8,820 nucleotides of DNA, taken from assembly GCA_030613445.1 (NCBI GenBank), contig JAUWLY010000106.1, forward strand, positions 1 to 8,820, given 5' to 3'. Each line of letters begins with the position of its first letter. The stretch's first letter is position 1. This stretch comes from Candidatus Stahliibacteriota bacterium. GTDB taxonomy: Bacteria > Hydrothermota > Tepidihabitantia > SM23-42. Below, piece by piece: positions 6,084-8,820 of this stretch. The position numbers and the translations under genes were made by a program. The notes beneath the pieces are model-generated. The model ran no database searches, was not told where the DNA came from, and was given only the letters and a program-made list of their open reading frames with translations.

Positions 6084-7209
6084 AAATAGACCAATGATCG
6101 AGATCGGTCAAATCTTCATAATTATTTACATCGATTGATAGATATTGATTCGGTTGCCAGCCAAGGCCAAAAGAATAGCTGTAATTCAATGAGTGAAACA
6201 TGTGTTCATTGACAAGACCGGCATCAGTTGATTCTCTGAGATCCTTGTAATTGTAAAAGAACCTTGTGCCAAAGCGCAGATAGACTTTATTGATGAGATA
6301 TTCAACCGCCAGAGGGATTCTGAAGCTATTGGTAAAAGCCTGGAAATCATTACCGGTTGAAAAATCCCGGGTTGGTTGATACAAGAAATCATTGCGTAAG
6401 CCAATTACGGCAAAACTCCTGTCTGCTATTGGCAATGTTTTTGCCCAACCGATCCGAGCGGTGAATGCACTGGCAAAATATTTGAGCTCTTTTTCATGAT
6501 CTCCAAGGTCAATGTATATTGAGTAGGGTAATGATCTGATTTCGGCAGTTGTGATTGGACCACCGAAGTCGACAAACCAGGAAGTGAACCTGTTTGCTTG
6601 AGAAGCACTTGTGTAGAACAGTCCGACACGACCACTTGGTATGCCAACTCGCTGACTGTAGATTTCAATAAGATCCCGTTGCTCAAACCTTTCGTAAAAC
6701 CCAGCGGCGATCTTCAGGTTGATATTCAGCTTGCCGATATTAAAAGATGTTTGTGACCCGATAAAATACTCAAGACCCTTTATTACATGATTGTTATAGG
6801 ATTGTGCATTCTGCCATTCATAGCGGTTAATAATACCATCGTTAAATAAGTTCCAGAGCTCATCTTTAACTCTTAGCATCCAGAGATCTTGAAAGTAAAG
6901 AGAATAATCTTCGATACTTTGCCAACCTATGTAACTGGGCTCAAGTTCATACTCATATTCTAACCAATATTTGGCGTGCACACCAATGCGATTTGAACTG
7001 AGGAATATGCTCAGAGGTTGAGCTGAGGTTGCATCATAGGCAATGCCGAGCATTTTTCTATTGAATATTTGAGGGTTTTGATAAAGGTCAGTTTCATAAT
7101 CAGGGATAAGCCAGGCAAAATCAGTTCCCAACGCCTTGATACGGGTTGAATATTGTAGTCCATTAACTAAACATACTAAGAGCATTGTGCCTATTAGCAA
7201 TTGCTTCAT
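6064..7209 (-). CDS. Secreted, probable outer-membrane beta-barrel protein of unknown function
   Basis: This is a 381-residue protein with an N-terminal signal peptide (MKQLLIGTMLLVCLVNG). The body is rich in Tyr, Phe and Trp in alternating strand-like stretches with polar turns. It ends in SIYVRYVF, whose terminal phenylalanine and alternating aromatic pattern are typical of the last strand recognised by the BAM machinery. No enzymatic motif or plug domain is visible. The start at 7209 is chosen because AGGAG (7219-7215) lies 5 nt upstream and the signal peptide begins there; the frame is open further, to an ATG at 7287, but that would place residues before the signal peptide and precede the promoter. 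The gene has a divergent promoter shared with the lipoprotein gene at 7345, and overlaps the CxxC protein gene downstream by 20 nt. Confidence 0.8.
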   Translation of the reverse strand: MKQLLIGTMLLVCLVNGLQYSTRIKALGTDFAWLIPDYETDLYQNPQIFNRKMLGIAYDATSAQPLSIFLSSNRIGVHAKYWLEYEYELEPSYIGWQSIEDYSLYFQDLWMLRVKDELWNLFNDGIINRYEWQNAQSYNNHVIKGLEYFIGSQTSFNIGKLNINLKIAAGFYERFEQRDLIEIYSQRVGIPSGRVGLFYTSASQANRFTSWFVDFGGPITTAEIRSLPYSIYIDLGDHEKELKYFASAFTARIGWAKTLPIADRSFAVIGLRNDFLYQPTRDFSTGNDFQAFTNSFRIPLAVEYLINKVYLRFGTRFFYNYKDLRESTDAGLVNEHMFHSLNYSYSFGLGWQPNQYLSIDVNNYEDLTDLDHWSIYVRYVF

Positions 7210-7243
7210 ATTTTCTCCTATTTCCCGGTGACTTTTAAAAACA

Positions 7244-7271
7244 AGTGTAGTGATGAGTATTGGTTTGTCAA
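7244..7271 (-). promoter_or_regulatory. Promoter of the beta-barrel gene (divergent pair)
   Basis: On the minus strand, TTGACA (7271-7266), a 16-nt spacer, then TACACT (7249-7244), which keeps the key -10 positions TA...T. Initiation near 7237 gives a leader of about 28 nt containing the Shine-Dalgarno at 7219-7215. The -35 boxes of this and the opposing promoter are only 9 nt apart. Confidence 0.6.
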
Positions 7272-7280
7272 GATGACAGA

Positions 7281-7308
7281 TTGACACGGAGTTGTTTCTC
7301 GATATAAT
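7281..7308 (+). promoter_or_regulatory. Consensus promoter of the DUF3887-like lipoprotein gene (divergent pair)
   Basis: TTGACA (7281-7286), a 16-nt spacer and TATAAT (7303-7308), both perfect. Initiation near 7315 gives a leader of about 30 nt with a strong Shine-Dalgarno (AAGGAGGTGA, 7330-7339). Confidence 0.85.
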
Positions 7309-7344
7309 CTTCGTAGAAGCAATATAACAAAGGAGGTGAATGTT

Positions 7345-7734
7345 ATGAAGACATACATTATGCTTATGCTGGTATTGGTTTTAACGATTTCCTTTATTTC
7401 TTGCGGTGAGAAAAAGGATGGTCCAAAAGTCGGTGATCTTACTCCTTTAGCAACAGGATTTGTGGAGTTTCTCGTAAAGGAAGATTTTGCTAATGCAGTA
7501 AAGAATTTCGATAATACAATGAAAGGTGTAATGCCTGAAGCAAAACTTCAGGAAGCGTGGCAGGGGTTACTTGCACAAAGCGGGTCTTTTAAGAAACAAA
7601 TTGGCGTTCGGCAGACACAAGAACAAGGTTTTAATATTGTATTCGTAACCTGTGAATTCGAGAAATCGACGCTTAACATTAAGGTGGTTTTTAATAATAC
7701 AAACGAGATTTCAGGACTTTGGTTCGTGCCGTAG
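7345..7734 (+). CDS. Small lipoprotein with a DUF3887-like domain
   Basis: This is a 129-residue protein. Its signal sequence ends in FISC, with Cys20 as the probable lipidation site, followed by GEKKDG. The -3 position is Phe rather than the usual Leu, a tolerated deviation. The mature part resembles DUF3887: FVEFLVKEDFANAVKNFDNT (helices), VMPEAKLQEAWQGLLAQSG, then strand-forming segments around FNIVFVTCEF and NIKVVFNNTNEISGLWFVP. DUF3887 proteins are secreted or lipid-anchored and adopt an NTF2-like fold; their function is poorly known. The ATG at 7345 is chosen because AGGAGG (7331-7336) is 8 nt upstream; the GTG at 7336 overlaps the Shine-Dalgarno itself. Nothing follows in an operon on this strand. 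Confidence 0.82.
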   Translation: MKTYIMLMLVLVLTISFISCGEKKDGPKVGDLTPLATGFVEFLVKEDFANAVKNFDNTMKGVMPEAKLQEAWQGLLAQSGSFKKQIGVRQTQEQGFNIVFVTCEFEKSTLNIKVVFNNTNEISGLWFVP

Positions 7735-7794
7735 TGTGTTGGGGTCAAATCCCCATTGTAAAGGATAACGAGAGCAGGCAATAACAACAGATGT

Positions 7795-7897
7795 TAGATA
7801 CTAGACCGGATAGATACTAGATACTAGACCGGAAAGATAATAGACCAGAAAGATACTAGACCGAAAAGATAATAGACCAGAAAGATACTAGACCGGA
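7795..7897 (+). repeat. Tandem array of 16-nt units, AAGATAMTAGACCRGA
   Basis: Six units are visible: 7795-7810, then a 7-nt insertion, then 7818-7833, 7834-7849, 7850-7865, 7866-7881 and 7882-7897. From 7834 to 7897 the copies alternate between a TAATAGACCAGA type and a TACTAGACCGRA type, giving a 32-nt higher-order period. This implies duplication in pairs. A degenerate tail rich in CTAGAT and GATAGA continues to about 7951. The period is not a multiple of 3 and the array is not part of a credible gene. Confidence 0.88.
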
Positions 7898-7951
7898 AAG
7901 ATACTAGATGATAGACCAAAGAGATCCTAGATGATAGATGTTTGATGCTAG
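7898..7951 (+). repeat. Degenerate tail of the 16-nt array
   Basis: The sequence keeps the vocabulary of the array (AAGATACTAGATGATAGACC, then CCTAGATGATAGATG and GATGCTAG) but loses the 16-nt register. It looks like older or slipped copies. Confidence 0.55.
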
Positions 7952-8108
7952 TAAAAGATCTGGATCCCCCGATCCCTTCGACATATAACTCAGGACTACA
8001 GCAAATCGGACGATGATAGTAGAGGAGGCTGTGAAGAAATACGACGGGCCCGGTTAAATAACGTAACAGAAATGCCCATGCTTCTTCCAAAAGTTTGTTT
8101 AACAGGGC

Positions 8109-8122
8109 GGGGCTAAAGCCCC
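8109..8122 (+). other. Short hairpin GGGGC-TAAA-GCCCC
   Basis: A 5-bp GC stem with a 4-nt loop, followed by a pyrimidine-rich run (CTACTCCTTACTCTCTACTC) rather than a T-run. It may form part of a dispersed intergenic repeat; a terminator role is not supported. Confidence 0.35.
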
Positions 8123-8162
8123 TACTCCTTACTCTCTACTCTTTAGGTTCTTTATCGTAGTT

Positions 8163-8178
8163 GCCCGATTCATCGGGC
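8163..8178 (+). other. Short hairpin GCCCGA-TTCA-TCGGGC
   Basis: A 6-bp stem with a 4-nt loop, or 7 bp with a 2-nt loop. It is followed by TGATTC with no T-run, so it is not a standard terminator. It lies just before the second tandem array. Confidence 0.4.
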
Positions 8179-8193
8179 TGATTCAGGAGCAAA

Positions 8194-8273
8194 GCGACAT
8201 GTCTTCAACGAAGTGTGTCTCCAGCGTAGCGTGTCTGCAGTGAAACGTGTCTCCAACAGAGTGTATTCTCCGT
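8194..8273 (+). repeat. Second tandem array of 16-nt units, consensus near GNAGCGTGTCTCCARC
   Basis: Five diverged units in exact 16-nt register: 8194-8209, 8210-8225, 8226-8241, 8242-8257 and 8258-8273. The shared core is GTGTCT followed by CCA or GCA. The sequence is unrelated to the array at 7795 but has the same period. No ORF of interest covers it. Confidence 0.75.
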
Positions 8274-8350
8274 TTCATATCTTCACCGGGACGTCTTACG
8301 CCCTACTCCTTATTCTCGATCAGTCTGTCGAAATTGGAACAACAACCTAC

Positions 8351-8378
8351 TTGACGTTGGTAGAAAAATCAGTATAAT
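8351..8378 (+). promoter_or_regulatory. Sigma70-type promoter of guaB, predicted to give a leaderless mRNA
   Basis: TTGACG (8351-8356), a 16-nt spacer and a perfect TATAAT (8373-8378). Only five nt separate the -10 box from the guaB ATG at 8384, so transcription should begin at about 8384-8385. No Shine-Dalgarno is present, and there is no room for a 5' riboswitch. Confidence 0.78.
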
Positions 8379-8383
8379 TGTTA

Positions 8384-8820
8384 ATGGAAAGCATAAAGTA
8401 TAAACAAGGTCTTACATTTGATGATATTTTATTAGTCCCCCAATATTCTGACACCTTACCCCGCGATTGTGTGGTTGCGACGAAATTCTCAAAGCATATC
8501 AGCTTGAAAATCCCGATTGTCAGTGCGGCAATGGATACTGTGACTGAATCAGCCATGGCAATTGCCGTTGCGCAACAGGGGGGTATCGGCGTTATTCACA
8601 AGAATATGTCGATTAAAAGACAGCAGAATGAAGTGCGTAAAGTGAAGCGTGCACGCGGTGGCATGATTGTGGATCCGATAACTGTTTGTGAGGATTCCCC
8701 GATACGTCTTGCCAAGGAAGTAATGGATAAGTACGGCATTTCTGGGGTTGTGGTTCTTGATAAGAAAGAGCAGATCGTTGGTATTCTGACAAATCGCGAC
8801 ATCCTCTTTGAGAAGAATCT
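8384..8820 (+). CDS. guaB: IMP dehydrogenase (N-terminal part, runs off the window)
   Basis: IMP dehydrogenase oxidises IMP to XMP with NAD+, the committed step of guanine nucleotide synthesis, in the cytoplasm. The first 145 codons are present. The barrel entry GLTFDDILLVPQYSD (residues 9-23) is followed by IPIVSAAMDTVTE (43-55) and GGIGVIHKNMS (66-76), all nearly diagnostic of GuaB. From about residue 94 the first CBS domain begins (MIVDPITV, then KYGISGVVVLD and VGILTNRDI). The CBS insertion separates IMPDH from GMP reductase (GuaC). The catalytic Cys loop lies beyond the window. The ATG at 8384 is the only sensible start and sits 5 nt after a consensus -10 box. No neighbouring purine gene is visible. 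Confidence 0.96.
   Translation, partial: MESIKYKQGLTFDDILLVPQYSDTLPRDCVVATKFSKHISLKIPIVSAAMDTVTESAMAIAVAQQGGIGVIHKNMSIKRQQNEVRKVKRARGGMIVDPITVCEDSPIRLAKEVMDKYGISGVVVLDKKEQIVGILTNRDILFEKN

Larger units (their letters stand above)
8119..8317 (+). repeat. Direct repeat of a CCCTACTCCTTAYTCTC motif flanking the second array
   Basis: CCCTACTCCTTACTCTC within 8119-8136 recurs with one change at 8301-8317. The two copies bracket the hairpin at 8163 and the 16-nt array at 8194-8273, so the whole segment may be one duplicated or inserted intergenic unit. Confidence 0.4.
7735..8350 (+). other. Gene-free intergenic stretch of about 600 nt with repeats and small hairpins
   Basis: No convincing gene is seen on either strand. 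The region carries two unrelated tandem arrays of 16-nt units (7795-7897 and 8194-8273), two short GC hairpins (8109-8122 and 8163-8178) and a pyrimidine-rich direct repeat (8119-8136 and 8301-8317). The weak hairpin TGGGG/CCCCA at 7740-7755 after the lipoprotein gene has no T-run. Nothing could be assigned in 7952-8100. The guaB promoter begins at 8351. Confidence 0.7.

Noticed and set aside
7210..7287. Longer start (ATG 7287) for the beta-barrel gene
   Set aside because: It would put 26 residues before a clear signal peptide and begin upstream of the promoter's start site, whereas ATG 7209 has a good Shine-Dalgarno.
7740..7755. Intrinsic terminator after the DUF3887-like gene
   Set aside because: The TGGGG/CCCCA stem is only 5 bp and is followed by ATTGTAAAGG, not a T-run.
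7795..7951. Possible CRISPR array
   Set aside because: The units are 16 nt and directly adjacent, with no unique spacers and no cas genes nearby, so this is a simple tandem repeat.
7824..8090. Minus-strand open frame of 88 codons across the repeat array
   Set aside because: Its repetitive hydrophobic translation follows directly from the 16-nt repeats. It has no Shine-Dalgarno or recognisable domain.
8109..8178. Two GC hairpins as terminators
   Set aside because: Neither is followed by a T-run, and no gene ends nearby on the plus strand. They look more like parts of intergenic repeats.
8279..8383. Purine riboswitch or attenuator before guaB
   Set aside because: The promoter lies directly against the ATG, leaving no transcribed leader, and no aptamer-like structure was seen upstream.

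Overview
The window suggests a diderm (LPS-type outer membrane) bacterium of moderate to low GC. Four things point this way: an LptF/LptG permease pair, a predicted outer-membrane beta-barrel protein ending in phenylalanine, several lipoproteins, and a membrane-anchored peptidoglycan glycosyltransferase. Gene content and the short AT-rich intergenic repeats are reminiscent of uncultivated candidate-phylum genomes. I cannot name a lineage from this sequence alone.

Layout. From about 7209 down to 1 everything lies on the minus strand. In transcription order it holds: a secreted beta-barrel-like protein (7209-6064); a small membrane protein with four CxxC pairs (6083-5802); tRNA-Gly(CCC) (5744-5673) with its own promoter; a hairpin and an inverted-repeat element; a secreted LPP20-like protein (5550-4762); a TPR-like lipoprotein (4792-4031); lptF (4038-2791); lptG (2794-1715); accD (1647-802) with its own promoter; an orphan TOBE-domain ORF (832-518); and the N-terminal third or less of a glycosyltransferase-51 penicillin-binding protein (546 to beyond base 1). 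Most neighbours overlap by 4 to 31 nt, which implies translational coupling. On the plus strand are a DUF3887-like lipoprotein (7345-7734), a gene-free repeat-bearing stretch of about 650 nt, and the start of guaB (8384 to beyond 8820).

How it fits together. The lptF/lptG pair encodes the inner-membrane permease of the LPS export machine. The two exported proteins co-directional and overlapping with it are candidates for envelope accessory factors. accD (fatty-acid synthesis) and the PBP (peptidoglycan synthesis) continue the envelope theme.

Transcription signals are unusually clear. Five sigma70-like promoters can be read by eye, and all five have exactly 16 nt between the hexamers. For guaB and accD the -10 box ends only 5 and 7 nt before the ATG, so both mRNAs are predicted to be essentially leaderless. 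The lipoprotein at 7345 and the beta-barrel gene instead have strong Shine-Dalgarno sites. No CRISPR array, insertion sequence, prophage or defence system is visible. The most unusual items are the orphan TOBE domain, the leaderless starts, and the paired 16-nt-period tandem arrays upstream of guaB.
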